Shown here one piece after another: positions 1 to 11,003 of a stretch of DNA of 64,000 nt. How positions within the stretch are numbered: position 1 is the first letter of the stretch; each line of letters begins with the position of its first letter. The stretch is from Bactrocera neohumeralis (Eukaryota > Arthropoda > Insecta > Diptera > Tephritidae). The translations under genes and the position numbers were made by a program. Location: positions 4,617,341 to 4,681,340 of the forward strand of contig NW_026089624.1 of the NCBI RefSeq assembly GCF_024586455.1. Reading direction: 5' to 3'. Below the pieces are notes generated by a model. The model was given only the letters and a program-made list of their open reading frames with translations, was not told the DNA's origin and made no database searches.

Positions 1-753
1 AAGATATTTTACATCGTATTCGCTAAGAATTGGAAATGGGTAAATTCCGGTTGATACTTCCGGCGGTTTGATATCAATTTTTTTTCCCTTTACCAATTCA
101 TTAAAGATGAACTCATCACGAATATTCGGACATTGGACAAATTATCGTAACTACAATTCCTTAAGTCACGCGCAATGTAAGCTGCCAAAAATACCGATGT
201 TGTTGACTTAAACTGGAAGATTCAAAGTCAAATTCCGGGAGACTTGCGCTCATACAAATTGATCGATCGTGGAATTTCTAAATTCTTTGAATAGGCTTGG
301 TATGCCACCGCATCATTTGCGTCTCAAAGTTGGATCTGTCGTTATTATGTTCCACAATCTTCAGGCGCCGAAACTGTGTAATGGAACCTGACTGATTGTG
401 ACGCAGCTATCGAATACAAAGGGCAGAATGCTTGATTCTACGAATTCCTCTAAGTTCTAACTATTTGCCATTTCAGTTCAAACGTATTCAGTTTCCAGTG
501 AAAATTGCATTTGAGACACAAGGATAGTCGCATAGTGTATGGTATACATTTGGAAATGCTATGTTTTTCAATCGGCCAGATATACATGGCCAGCTCACGA
601 GTTGGAAAACCATCTTTTCTATACACCGGAACAGAAATCAAAAAAAGTTGTTTATCAAGCTGCGATACATTGAAAAAAAGTGAAATGATAAATTAACATT
701 TTCATTTCGAAACACATAATTTCACGCAGGACAACGACTGCGGGGTCAGCTAG
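1..753 (+). mobile_element. Helitron remnant, helicase C-terminal part and 3' end
   Basis: Translating the three plus frames gives broken pieces of a Pif1-type Helitron helicase: a GGLISI block near the start, a PPHHLRLKVGS-like block near 310-345, CNGT at about 378, the FQFKRIQFPVKIAF motif near 470-510, and a GQIYMASSRVG helicase motif VI equivalent near 575-605. Many stops and frameshifts make it a pseudogene. The Helitron 3' terminus is visible: a GC-rich short hairpin region (about 726-748) followed by CTAG at 750-753 and a host T at 754, as expected for elements inserting between A and T. The 5' part lies outside the window. This is a different family from the minus-strand Helitrons at 28 kb and 53-57 kb. 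Confidence 0.8.
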
Positions 754-1027
754 TGTTGTATAAAACCTACCAATCATCAACAACATTTCTTAAATCTCAA
801 TGAAAATATTTATGTTACCATACTCATACACACAAACATATTACGCACAAAGTTTGTTTTCTTTGTTTATTCTCTCTTGCTCTTCTAATGTAGATCATTC
901 ACAATGCGTAACCAGCTGTCAAAATTACTCGAGAAATAATGTATTTTTTTCTTGAGCAATTACTTGAGAGCTGCGTACCAAACTTTAAATCCCTTTTTGT
1001 TGTTTTTTGGCACGCACTTTTCAGATG

Positions 1028-1115
1028 GGTATACATACATATGTATGTATATGTTATATGGAAATTATTTGTTTCCATGTGCAGGTAAGTATGTATGTAT
1101 GTATGTATGTATATA
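1028..1115. repeat. ATGT/ATAC microsatellite
   Basis: Two runs of tetranucleotide repeat (about 1030-1052 and 1087-1115) with the CATACATATGTATG pattern common in higher flies. Similar runs recur near 6735, 6820, 7060, 12275, 60990 and 63710. The surrounding stretch 754-1440 is AT-rich and holds no gene that I can recognise. Confidence 0.8.
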
Positions 1116-1440
1116 TTATTTTTTTTTCTTTTGTCACTGCACTGCACTTTTTTGTGTTTACTCATTTATCACTTTTTGTCACCTCTTTTTAAGCTTTATA
1201 TATTTTCGTGACACTGAACTTTTCTTTTTATGAAGTTTTGAAAAACCAATAGCGCCTTTCTGTAAGGCTCGAAGGACCATATTTAAATGTATATTGAATA
1301 TATTGGGGAGCACTCACCACTGCGTTAAATGAAATAAAAATATCCATTTAATTTTGTACACGTTGGGATTTTTGTCAAGTTTATTTGAATTTATTGATTT
1401 TATTATACATATGTATAAACTCATTAAAAATTATATCGAG

Positions 1441-1764
1441 GGCGAGGCGGCGACACTCTAATTCCGGGAACGATTTATCACTGCTTGTGATCGAGTGGAC
1501 ACGGATCGTGGTTGACCTTTTGTAATTGGATTAGACTAGCGTGAGGTGTCGACGCGGCGCGACGAATTGTAAGTCCCATCCCGATGTCCATCCTTTTTGT
1601 TGAGTGGGTACAGGTGTGGTGAGTTGTGTTGGTGTGGTGTGGTGTGCTAATGTAAGTGTATGGTGCCATCCGATGTGGTGTATTAAGCTGTCTTACTAGG
1701 GTGCGCCAGTTTTTCCCAGGTAAAGTGGGGTATACATGCGGGTAGATGCTTAAGTCATTTAAAC
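1441..1764. other. no recognisable gene; G/T-rich low-complexity tract
   Basis: A GC-richer patch (1441-1600) is followed by a strand-asymmetric GTGTGGTG-type tract (about 1613-1665). It directly precedes the BEL/Pao protease remnant and could be decayed BEL sequence or a separate insertion. I see no coding signature. Confidence 0.4.
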
Positions 1765-2041
1765 ACTTTCCATTTCGGCTAATCATCCAGACCATAACAT
1801 AAATGTTAATAGCTGGAAAATTCCGCACATTATTAAATTGGCGGATTCAGAATTCCATAAATTAAAAACAATTGATATCACATTGGGTGCAGAAACCATT
1901 TTCGATCTGTTAGCGGTTGGCGAAATTAAAAGTGGCCCTAATCAACAGAAAACTCTTTTAGGGTGGGTTGTGCCTGGCAAATATACCAGCAATCTGAGTC
2001 CTCCTCCTTTTGCAACTAGCACATTATGCCAATATGAATGA
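1765..2041 (+). pseudogene. BEL/Pao protease region
   Basis: The reading frame from about 1780 to the stop at 2039-2041 encodes the downstream part of the Pao-type aspartic protease region: the conserved ITLGAETIFDLLAVGEI block followed by KTLLGWVVPGK. In BEL/Pao polyproteins this block (vDvLLGaD-type, then tklGWvvsG) lies between protease and RT. The active-site Asp-Thr-Gly is not visible upstream, so the protease is incomplete. Role in a live element: maturation of Gag-Pol. Confidence 0.75.
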
Positions 2042-2043
2042 CT

Positions 2044-2745
2044 TAACGCCAATTAATTCGGTGGTCCAAAAATTTTGGGCTTTAGAAGAATTACTATCAG
2101 AAACAAATGGCATAAAATTCACACCAGAGCAAAACGAGTGTGAAAATTTGTTCGTGAAAACAACTTAAGTATTGTCTTCAGGACGGCTCAAGTCAGAATG
2201 CCATTTAAAGCTGACCGTAAGTTAATCGGTCACTCTTATGAAACCAGAGTTCAGATCCCGAGTGAGCTGGACTATTTCATTCCGCATCAATACGTTTTAA
2301 GACCCGAATGCACAACAACCTAATTACGTGTTGTTTTTGATGCTACGAGTCGTACTTCATCTCAAATTTCATTGAATGAACTTTTGATGGTAGGCCCAAC
2401 CATTTAAGAAGAATTGTACTCAACTCTCCTCCGTTTTCGTTTACACAAGTAAGCTTTAACGGCAGCCAATACTAAAATGTAAATGTAAGAATACAGAAAT
2501 TGTCAGCTTATTGTGTGGAAAGAGCATATTCAAATTTTTCGACTTAAAACCGTCACTTGCGGCAATGCGCCTGCACCATTTCTCGCAACACGGTGTTTAC
2601 AAATGCTCAGCGATGCTAATACAACTAAACAGCCACTCGGTTCATTGGCCATTAGAAGAGACTTTTATGTCGTTGACTTATTGACAGGATCTGAAAATTT
2701 TGAGTCTCAAGATCTTATAAGAAGTGTGTATTTTCCGATTAGCTT
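2044..2745 (+). pseudogene. BEL/Pao reverse transcriptase region
   Basis: Continuation of the polyprotein: a FWALEELLSET-like motif (about 2068-2100), degraded palm segments, then an open stretch from about 2513 with FRLKTVTCGNAPAPFLATRC and DFYVVDLLTG. The last is the catalytic box, normally DxYVDDLLTG, and here the first of the paired Asp residues reads Val (YVVDLL), so the enzyme would be inactive. Homology is lost at about 2740. The 2746-3185 sequence does not translate to BEL protein in any frame and is probably an insertion or rearrangement. Confidence 0.75.
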
Positions 2746-3185
2746 CCTCGCACTCACCGTTCTTAATGTTAGCAAAAAAGATCGAAAGATCAACAATTCC
2801 GCAAGAATTTCACAATTTTGTTTTATTACACGGGAGTTTAAAAATTACAATTTTTAAAGTTAGAGCTTTATACAAATTTTAATACGAATATTTTTTCCTT
2901 TTAAAACTAGATATTCGCAAAAGGTTATCGGGAATCGCACGGCTTTCGTTAGGATAGCAAGAAAACGCAGAAGTGAAGTTCAACTTGTTTCTCCGCCCCT
3001 TTTGTTCCCTTTTGGTTGAGGTGAAAAATGCAGTGGCAAAGTAGTTATGTGTGATGTGGATTGTAGGTGGTGTAGAGATGAGTGTGATGAATGAATAGTG
3101 CTAGTGACGTATATTTTGATGCGGTGAGTGTAGAGTGTTCTGGATGCGGCATTATTGTTGTCAGGTGGGGCAGGGGACTGAAGCT

Positions 3186-4178
3186 CATTTAGCCAAAATA
3201 TTAAATTCGGCAGGATTCACATTAAAGAAGTGGTTTTCGAACCACCGCAAATTTTTTAACAGTGATTGCACTGAAAAGTAATTTAGCTTCAATGACAAAA
3301 ATTCAACTACATTGGTTGCCGAAAAAGGATTTGTTTCGATTTGTTTTGGATGCCAAATTTAATGATCTGCGAGCCACTAAACGGAACATATTGTCAGTCT
3401 CTGCTCGCCTTTTTCATCCTCTTGGATTATTAGCCTCATTGGTTATGAAAGCAAAAATCTTATGGTAAGAGCTTTGAATTGAAAAACTAGATTGGGATGA
3501 GTCGATTCCATTGCGCCTCGACACTAGCTGGCAGAATTTCAAAGCCAACCTACTGCAGCTCTCGTCAATTAGCATTCCTCGGTATGTAAACCTAGAGTCG
3601 ACTGCTACATGCCAAATCCATGGCTTCTCCGACGCTTCAGTAAGAGCGTACGGATGCTGCATATACATACGCAGCCAATCTGCTAGTGGTGTCAAATGTT
3701 TGCTGCTTACTGCAAAGTCTAGAGTGGCTCCGCTGAAGACCAAGTCTCTTCCGCGTCTCGAGCTCTCAGCAGCACATCTTCTTGCAAATTATGGTCACGA
3801 GTTGCACCAATGTTGAGTTGGTGATTCGAGAAAATAACATTTTGGGCAGACTCTGAAATGGTATTGCACTGGTTAAAAACGCATCCATCTTCATTACAAA
3901 CCGTTGTAGCAAATAGAGTGTCCGAAATCCAAGAATTGGCTGACAATGTGCAGTGGCGACATGTGCCAACAAAAGAAAATTCTTCGTATCAAGTGTCTCG
4001 GAGTTGTAAGGTGGACGAATTGAATAATTCTATATGGTTGGGCGCGCCACAGTTCCTCCTAGAAGACCCCGCTTTATGGCCAATTAACACTCACTTCCAG
4101 CTCTCCCCAGAAAACGAAGCCTTAGAGAAGAAAAAAAGGTTGTCACATTTTCTGCAAATGGGAAAGATAACACTATAA
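3186..4178 (+). pseudogene. BEL/Pao connection and RNase H region, copy A
   Basis: BEL homology resumes with a LNSAGFTLKKWFSN-type segment (about 3203-3244) and continues in shifting frames. At 3511-3816 the frame contains HGFSDASVRAYGCCIYIRS and LPRLELSAAHLLA, the Pao-type RNase H core. At 3858-4178 it contains the WADSEMVLHWL continuation and VQWRHVPTKEN. Stops near 3470 and 3815 and several shifts break it. The part from 3359 onward is duplicated at 8898-9858. Confidence 0.75.
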
Positions 4179-4327
4179 TGGAGCTGATTGAAAAATTCTC
4201 TTCTCATCAAAAGTTGCTTCGTGTGCTCGCATATTTATTACGATGGATCAGACGACCAAAAATGACCACTGTGGGAAAAGCTCTGACTACAGACGAATTA
4301 TACTTGAGTTTTTTGTAAATTGTCCAG

Positions 4328-5464
4328 GTGATTCAACATTCTGAGTTTGCGAGTGAAATCCAAAAACTGAATAAAAATTCGAATTTCCTGATCACTTACT
4401 TACGGTTCCTGCACTTTCGAAATCATCACGCTGGGGCAAAAGCGTTAGTTCCGCTTCTTCGCCAACGCATATGGCTAATTAATGCCAGAGAAGCTTACAG
4501 TAGAACTGTAAGAAATTGTACACACTGCTTTCATTACAAGACGAAATTGCAAACTATATAAATTATATGTGGCGTAAATTTTTGTGGTCCCATATAAACA
4601 ACTTTAAAAATACATGGTCGACCACCCGTAAAAACTTATATAGCAGTTTTCGTTTGCTTCACTTCAAAAACAGTACATTTAGAACTCGTCTCGGACCTAT
4701 TTACAAATTCTTTTATTTTCGCCCTCAAAAGGTCCATTGGTCGCCGAAGGATGCCACAGAAAATATTCAGCGACAACACAATCAACTTTGTCGGCGCCGA
4801 CCGCAAGCTGCGCGAGCTGAAGGAGACCTTTCTGGCGCAAGCCCCAGAACTAATGGGATTCGCCGCCGAAGAAGGATTCAGCTTCGGCTTTATACCACCC
4901 AGGGCGCCGCACTTCGGCGGATTATGGGAGGCGGAGGTGAAGTCCGCCAAGCAACTGGTCGCTCGCGCACTCAGCAATGCTTTACTCACGACGGAAGAGC
5001 TCTCAACGCTACAATCTGAAGTGGAGGCCATTTTCAATTCGCGTCTCCTAGCACCGTTGGGACAGGACCCCAACGACGGAGAAGCACTAACTCCAGCGCA
5101 CCTTTTAATCGGTTGTCCACTGCGAGCACAAGTGCCAACGGACCCAATTCATTGCCGCGAAAGATGGCAACTTGTTTGCTGTCTCAAGCAACAGTTTTGG
5201 CGACAGTGGTCCAAAACCTACATGACGGGCCTTCAGGAACGCAACAAGTGGCTGCACCCCACACGCAATCTGCAGCTCCACGACCTCGTCCTCGTCCACG
5301 AGGACAACGTGCCTTCACAGCAGTGGGTACTCGGACGCGTCGTCACAACCGTCGAAGGGCAAGATGGCCAGATGCGAGTCGCAGACGTGGCGACTAAAGC
5401 GGGAACAATTAAGCGTCCCATCCACAAACTGGCCTTGTTTCCTATGGAGTTTGAAGGAACCTGA
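4328..5464 (+). pseudogene. BEL/Pao integrase, copy A
   Basis: Zinc-binding HHCC N-terminus at 4328-4561 (FRNHHAGAKAL ... RNCTHCF), then the core in the frame of 4577-5464. That frame is broken only by one TAA (4595-4597). The first core acidic position reads Asn (GVNFCGP, usually D), and the second is present in FSDNTINF just after 4751. The C-terminus has the Pao-specific LTPAHLLIG block (about 5090), WQLVCCLKQQFW and LVLVHEDNVPSQQWVLGRV. The 237-residue open part beginning at 4751 is GC-rich and well preserved compared with everything upstream. Probably inactive from the D-to-N change and the stop. Confidence 0.85.
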
Positions 5465-6649
5465 TGCTGTCAAGGTGGCCGGTGCTGCGTCAAGCAACAA
5501 GAAATCTATATTTTGAACCTAAAACTAAAATTAAGAAAATTGAATTATAAAAATTATAAAATATTGAATTATATAAGTATTGCATACTTACCCTAATAAT
5601 ACATTTGAAATACGAAAATATTACTCACCTTACTTACCTCAACGTAATCTTTTACAATAGCTAATGAAAGTTGAAAACTATTATACTTACGCCTTTAAAT
5701 ACATATTAACTTTACCACTAGCTTAAGCCGTTATTTTAAGATTTAGCCTAAGCAACTAGATGAATTAAAATAAGGACGCAATTATAATAAGACCGGAATC
5801 AAGATCGCACGCGTTTTCTTTCTTTCGCTAATTTTCGTCACAGTATCGTGAGTTTAAGTGCAGGCAATTGGTTGAGTTTTAATTTTAGTGAATTCACGTG
5901 TCCCAACTATTTTATATCTCAAAAACTTTTGAGAAATTTCAGTGTCCTTGAAAAAAGGAGCTATCAGAGCAATGGATTTAGGTTAGTTACTTTAATAAAA
6001 TAATCCGCTTTGTGTACTTCGTTAGATTATTTATCTGGATTCACTATTCTGTTTACACTAATACTTTTTTATAAATATTTTACTTTGTACTTACTTTATT
6101 CGATTCCATTCTTGAACTGCTTCCTTCATTATGTGAGCCAAATTGAAACTGAAATGAAAAAAAAAATTATATTATTTAAGACTATTGTTATGATGCAAAT
6201 GAAATAAGTAATTGTTAAAGTTATATTTGGTTTGTAACACCTAAACTAATCGATATAGATACAGAAGTCTAATATCAGCTATCAGGTATAATCTAAACTA
6301 CATTGGTGTTCCCGATTTCTAATTCGTGTATACTTTTTCGATTCCATACTTGAAAGTGAAACTAAGAATATATTTCTTAATACTACTTTGGACTATTTTT
6401 ATGATATTATACCAATCACATTATCGTCGAAATTATATATTTAAAGTTGAACTGAGAAATGCTTTGAAGAAGAGTCACATATGCGTGATCTTGTATCATA
6501 TGAACCATTTTTTTTTTCAGAAAAATTATAAAAAATTTAATTTTTTTACAAAATCGTGAAAAATTAGGTAAACAATAATTTAATTATATTTTTTAATTTT
6601 TTAATTATTTCAAAAAAGTTATATTTATATATAATTTCTTCAAAGAAAA
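5465..6649 (+). other. BEL 3' untranslated/LTR-like AT-rich stretch
   Basis: After the integrase stop the sequence passes AAGGTGGCCGG and TGCTGCGTCAAGC (5473-5495), the typical BEL junction into the 3' LTR, and then becomes strongly AT-rich. A GC-rich patch near 5800-5850 could be LTR R/U5. No second LTR copy is in the window to define the end. Short open frames at 6010-6207 and 6326-6559 are AT-driven and look like chance. Duplicated at about 11004-12188. Confidence 0.4.
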
Positions 6650-7600
6650 TTGATGACCTTCATGAAATATGCATATTCGCATTATTTCGTTATCATTTCC
6701 ATATTTGCACCAATAGAATTTCTAGGTCATATAAGTATGTATGTACATAGTATATTATTTCTTTGGCACATTTGTCTGTATGTTTACGAAAGCAAACGCG
6801 AGCCACATACATATGTACATACATTCATAATAACAAGTGTCGCACGCATCCTTCGCATCTCCGTTGTCACGGTCAACCAATGGCCGAAACAGGCGTTTTG
6901 TCAAAGATATTTGTGTCCCTAAAAACGTGTGTATTCTAATATCTGTCGCGCTCATTGTGTTCAGCAGTTGTGTGATGATAGAAAATCAAAACCATAGACA
7001 ATTGTTCTTTTTGTAGAACAATGCTTCAATTTTTGTTGGTAACATATTCATATGTGTACGCGTATGTATGTATGTATGCTTGTGCATTATTTGTTCGGAA
7101 GTGTATACAAATATATATACATATAGGTATAAATGAATGTATATGAACATGCAGATCAATCCCCGCACATGTAATATATTGATAAGTGATAAAATCAAAA
7201 TTATACTTATATCATAATTAGTTTAACATGCCAATATGGGACTGCCGACGGCAAAACGCAAAAGCATACATATTTGCATACATTGCGGAAGCAAAATTGA
7301 AGCATGGAAATATTACAATGCTGTGTTGGGAGTATCATAAGAAGCATGCATATGTGTCTTCATATTCTTCATATTGTTCTTCAATATTCCTTGATTGCGC
7401 ATACATCATATGGCATCATATGCCGTACATATATTATTTCTCTTCATATTCTCTGTTTCAGTATGTGGAGAACTGTTAAAAGTGTTAACATTTCACAGCG
7501 TGAATTCTGTAGTTGTGTGGTGAGATTCCGTGTCGCAATTTTATAAAATGTTCGCTGTCGAACCTGCACCTTCTCTATGTTTTATGTTCTCTGTATGGGT
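6650..7600 (+). repeat. unclassified repeat, inverted relative to 62.1-63.8 kb
   Basis: Segments match the reverse complement of the right end of the window: the CACGGTCAACCAATGGCC region near 6870, AAACGTGTGTATTCTAATAT near 6930, the GAACATGCAGATCAATC region near 7145, the CATGGAAATATTACAATGCT region near 7304, and the GTGAATTCTGTAGTTGTGTG region near 7500. Order is preserved and divergence is substantial. No coding signature or class-specific terminus was recognised. It lies between the BEL 3' end and the env fragment and is copied again at 12189-13163 in the tandem unit. Confidence 0.7.
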
Positions 7601-7684
7601 ACACACCTTATCCGAGAACACTGAAAGAGTATCTCCAAGAAAGAATAATGACATAATAAAAAATAAATGACATAATAGAAAACA

Positions 7685-8665
7685 ATGATAAACAAAGATT
7701 GTTTAATACTCACTTTGAGAAACAAAACTATTAATCAACATACAATGTTAGAAGAAATTCATAAAGAATTAGGAGATTTAACGTTAACTATAAACTTTGC
7801 AAAGAATAAAAATTTCTACTCTGCATCAATAAATTTAGAGGATATCGAAAAAATAATTAAAACCGAAGGATCAGATATACCCGTAATAAATTTAATGGAA
7901 TACTCAGATATTCATGTATGTAGAATTGGAGATACCTTTATTGTTGAATATGAATATCCTATAATCAAAGAAAAATGTGAAACTTACGAAATTACCCCAA
8001 TATCATATGAACACGGAAAGATAGAATTAGACTCAAAAATTGCCAAATGTGCTAATGGAATGAAACGAATTAATAAATGTAAAAATATTTTGTCGAAATA
8101 CATATGCAAAGAAGAAAAACCAGATAACTGTACAATACCTATATTACTAAATTTGCAATCACAATTTAATGTTATAGAAGAAAATAATGAGGAAATAAAA
8201 GAAATTAGCGAGGGAAATATATTAATAAATGGAAAAAATAATGATAACAACAAAACATATGAAGGAACATATTTAGTTCAATTTAATGAAACAATACAAA
8301 TTAATAATAATAAATATCATAATTTAGATGAAGAAATAAAAAAGTATATTTTAGCGCACGGACAATAAAATATAAAAATATTAGAAATTATGTCCACAAA
8401 TACGAAATATCAATTCAGTAACATACAAAAATTACACAAATGTTTAATCCCGTATGAAGAGCATCCTATACGAAATATTTCTATAACTATTATTGTAATA
8501 ATCACACTATATATTCTATTAAATGTTAGTTTTAAATTGTATTATGCAATTATGAAATGTAAAACACTCAAACTACAAGAAAGACAGAAGAAACAATGCG
8601 AAGAAATATTAAAACAACAAGGTATTGAACATCTAATCAAAAAGCATATCACAACTAGCGTATAA
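7685..8665 (+). pseudogene. env: errantivirus-type envelope, C-terminal half, copy A
   Basis: An open frame of 227 codons (7685-8368) and one of 91 codons (8390-8665) are in the same frame, separated by a single TAA at 8366-8368. The first has the Cys spacing and Asn-rich ectodomain pattern of insect errantivirus envelope C-terminal halves (NGTY/NETIQINN-like segments near its end). The second has a strong membrane segment (about residues 28-55, ITIIVIITLYILL) followed by a basic, coiled-coil-like tail. The N-terminal half with the furin site and fusion peptide is absent. No errantivirus gag or pol is adjacent. Family known role: membrane fusion of an insect endogenous retrovirus; assignment is by pattern, not search. 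Confidence 0.6.
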
Positions 8666-8687
8666 AAAGATCAGGAGATATTTTCAC

Positions 8688-8898
8688 CAAAGGAGGAGGG
8701 AGTTAACACCCAGCCATACACGTATGACTCATATTACCTACCATACACATATATACAACAATAGCAAGCTAATACCACATGACGCATGTGCAACGTGATC
8801 AAAACACAAACACATGGAGAGGCATCATCTTACAAGAGTACAGCCACCACGTGACCAACAATAAGCCAATGCCACATCACGCATATACAACATAATAT
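8688..8898 (+). other. polypurine tract and start of errantivirus 3' LTR
   Basis: Just downstream of env, AAAGGAGGAGGG (8689-8700) is a polypurine tract, followed by AGTTAACACCC from 8701. Errantivirus LTRs begin with AGTTA, so 8701 is the probable 3' LTR start. The LTR is cut at about 8898, where the tandem copy of BEL RNase H begins, so its end and any target duplication are lost. Confidence 0.6.
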
Positions 8899-8900
8899 TA

Positions 8901-9858
8901 ATGATCTGCGAGCCACTAAACGGAACATATTGTCAGTCTCTGCTCGCCTTTTTCATCCTCTTGGATTATTAGCCTCATTGGTTATGAAAGCAAAAATCTT
9001 ATGGTAAGAGCTTTGAATTGAAAAACTAGATTGGGATGAGTCGATTCCATTGCGCCTCGACACTAGCTGGCAGAATTTCAAAGCCAACCTACTGCAGCTC
9101 TCGTCAATTAGCATTCCTCGGTATGTAAACCTAGAGTCGACTGCTACATGCCAAATCCATGGCTTCTCCGACGCTTCAGTAAGAGCGTACGGATGCTGCA
9201 TATACATACGCAGCCAATCTGCTAGTGGTGTCAAATGTTTGCTGCTTACTGCAAAGTCTAGAGTGGCTCCGCTGAAGACCAAGTCTCTTCCGCGTCTCGA
9301 GCTCTCAGCAGCACATCTTCTTGCAAATTATGGTCACGAGTTGCACCAATGTTGAGTTGGTGATTCGAGAAAATAACATTTTGGGCAGACTCTGAAATGG
9401 TATTGCACTGGTTAAAAACGCATCCATCTTCATTACAAACCGTTGTAGCAAATAGAGTGTCCGAAATCCAAGAATTGGCTGACAATGTGCAGTGGCGACA
9501 TGTGCCAACAAAAGAAAATTCTTCGTATCAAGTGTCTCGGAGTTGTAAGGTGGACGAATTGAATAATTCTATATGGTTGGGCGCGCCACAGTTCCTCCTA
9601 GAAGACCCCGCTTTATGGCCAATTAACACTCACTTCCAGCTCTCCCCAGAAAACGAAGCCTTAGAGAAGAAAAAAAAGGTTGTCACATTTTCTGCAAATG
9701 GGAAAGATAACACTATAATGGAGCTGATTGAAAAATTCTCTTCTCATCAAAAGTTGCTTCGTGTGCTCGCATATTTATTACGATGGATCAGACGACCAAA
9801 AATGACCACTGTGGGAAAAGCTCTGACTACAGACGAATTATACTTGAGTTTTTTGTAA
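8901..9858 (+). pseudogene. BEL/Pao RNase H region, copy B
   Basis: Copy of 3362-4320. It carries the same HGFSDASVRAYGCC segment (9050-9355 frame) and HWLKTHPSS segment (9397-9858 frame). One additional A in the run at about 9670 keeps the second segment open longer (to 9858) than in copy A. It lacks any RT upstream, because the duplicated unit starts inside the connection region. Confidence 0.75.
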
Positions 9859-9866
9859 ATTGTCCA

Positions 9867-11003
9867 GGTGATTCAACATTCTGAGTTTGCGAGTGAAATC
9901 CAAAACTGAATAAAAATTCGAATTTCCTGATCACTTACTTACGGTTCCTGCACTTTCGAAATCATCACGCTGGGGCAAAAGCGTTAGTTCCGCTTCTTCG
10001 CCAACGCATATGGCTAATTAATGCCAGAGAAGCTTACAGTAGAACTGTAAGAAATTGTACACACTGCTTTCATTACAAGACGAAATTGCAAACTATATAA
10101 ATTATATGTGGCGTAAATTTTTGTGGTCCCATATAAACAACTTTAAAAATACATGGTCGACCACCCGTAAAAACTTATATAGCAGTTTTCGTTTGCTTCA
10201 CTTCAAAAACAGTACATTTAGAACTCGTCTCGGACCTATTTACAAATTCTTTTATTTTCGCCCTCAAAAGGTCCATTGGTCGCCGAAGGATGCCACAGAA
10301 AATATTCAGCGACAACACAATCAACTTTGTCGGCGCCGACCGCAAGCTGCGCGAGCTGAAGGAGACCTTTCTGGCGCAAGCCCCAGAACTAATGGGATTC
10401 GCCGCCGAAGAAGGATTCAGCTTCGGCTTTATACCACCCAGGGCGCCGCACTTCGGCGGATTATGGGAGGCGGAGGTGAAGTCCGCCAAGCAACTGGTCG
10501 CTCGCGCACTCAGCAATGCTTTACTCACGACGGAAGAGCTCTCAACGCTACAATCCGAAGTGGAGGCCATTTTCAATTCGCGTCTCCTAGCACCGTTGGG
10601 ACAGGACCCCAACGACGGAGAAGCACTAACTCCAGCGCACCTTTTAATCGGTTGTCCACTGCGAGCACAAGTGCCAACGGACCCAATTCATTGCCGCGAA
10701 AGATGGCAACTTGTTTGCTGTCTCAAGCAACAGTTTTGGCGACAGTGGTCCAAAACCTACATGACGGGCCTTCAGGAACGCAACAAGTGGCTGCACCCCA
10801 CACGCAATCTGCAGCTCCACGACCTCGTCCTCGTCCACGAGGACAACGTGCCTTCACAGCAGTGGGTACTCGGACGCGTCGTCACAACCGTCGAAGGGCA
10901 AGATGGCCAGATGCGAGTCGCAGACGTGGCGACTAAAGCGGGAACAATTAAGCGTCCCATCCACAAACTGGCCTTGTTTCCTATGGAGTTTGAAGGAACC
11001 TGA
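9867..11003 (+). pseudogene. BEL/Pao integrase, copy B
   Basis: Copy of the 4328-5464 integrase. It has the same Asn at the first core acidic position, the same stop (10134-10136) and the same open 237-codon C-terminal part (10290-11003). A single-base deletion near 9903 shifts the HHCC part relative to copy A. A silent-looking T-to-C difference is present near 10555. Confidence 0.85.

Larger units (their letters stand above)
1765..5470 (+). mobile_element. BEL/Pao LTR retrotransposon, 5'-truncated and decayed
   Basis: Fragments of protease, reverse transcriptase, RNase H and integrase occur in the canonical BEL/Pao order on the plus strand. No 5' LTR or gag is seen to the left. Upstream parts are AT-rich and full of stops, while the integrase end (4751-5464) is open and GC-rich. 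A foreign-looking stretch (about 2746-3185) separates RT from RNase H. The sequence after the integrase stop resembles the usual BEL transition into a 3' LTR (TGCTGCGTCAAGC at 5483), but the LTR end could not be placed. Confidence 0.85.
3359..8897 (+). repeat. tandem duplication unit A (5.54 kb)
   Basis: From AATGATCTGCGAGCC at 3361 the sequence is repeated head to tail from 8900 with an offset of 5539 bases. It covers BEL RNase H, integrase, spacer, unclassified repeat, env and LTR start. The two units look nearly identical by eye. Most differences are homopolymer-length changes, for example A7 at 4131 versus A8 in the other unit. Confidence 0.95.

Noticed and set aside
1030..1115. Possible CRISPR-like or satellite array
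   Set aside because: Simple tetranucleotide microsatellite without spacers; the window is eukaryotic in character.
1478..1828. 116-codon minus-strand frame rich in His and Thr
   Set aside because: Arises from the GTGTGGTG low-complexity tract; no recognisable domain.
3414..3946. Open minus-strand frames over the BEL RNase H region (also at 8953-9485)
   Set aside because: They are antisense shadows of BEL coding, do not resemble known proteins, and are duplicated only because the DNA is.
4636..5073. 145-codon minus-strand frame opposite the BEL integrase
   Set aside because: Antisense to a clear integrase on the plus strand; composition follows the GC-rich codons of the integrase.
6010..6559. 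Hydrophobic short frames that look like small membrane proteins
   Set aside because: Phe/Leu/Tyr-rich translations are expected from AT-rich DNA; no start context and no conservation beyond the DNA duplication.
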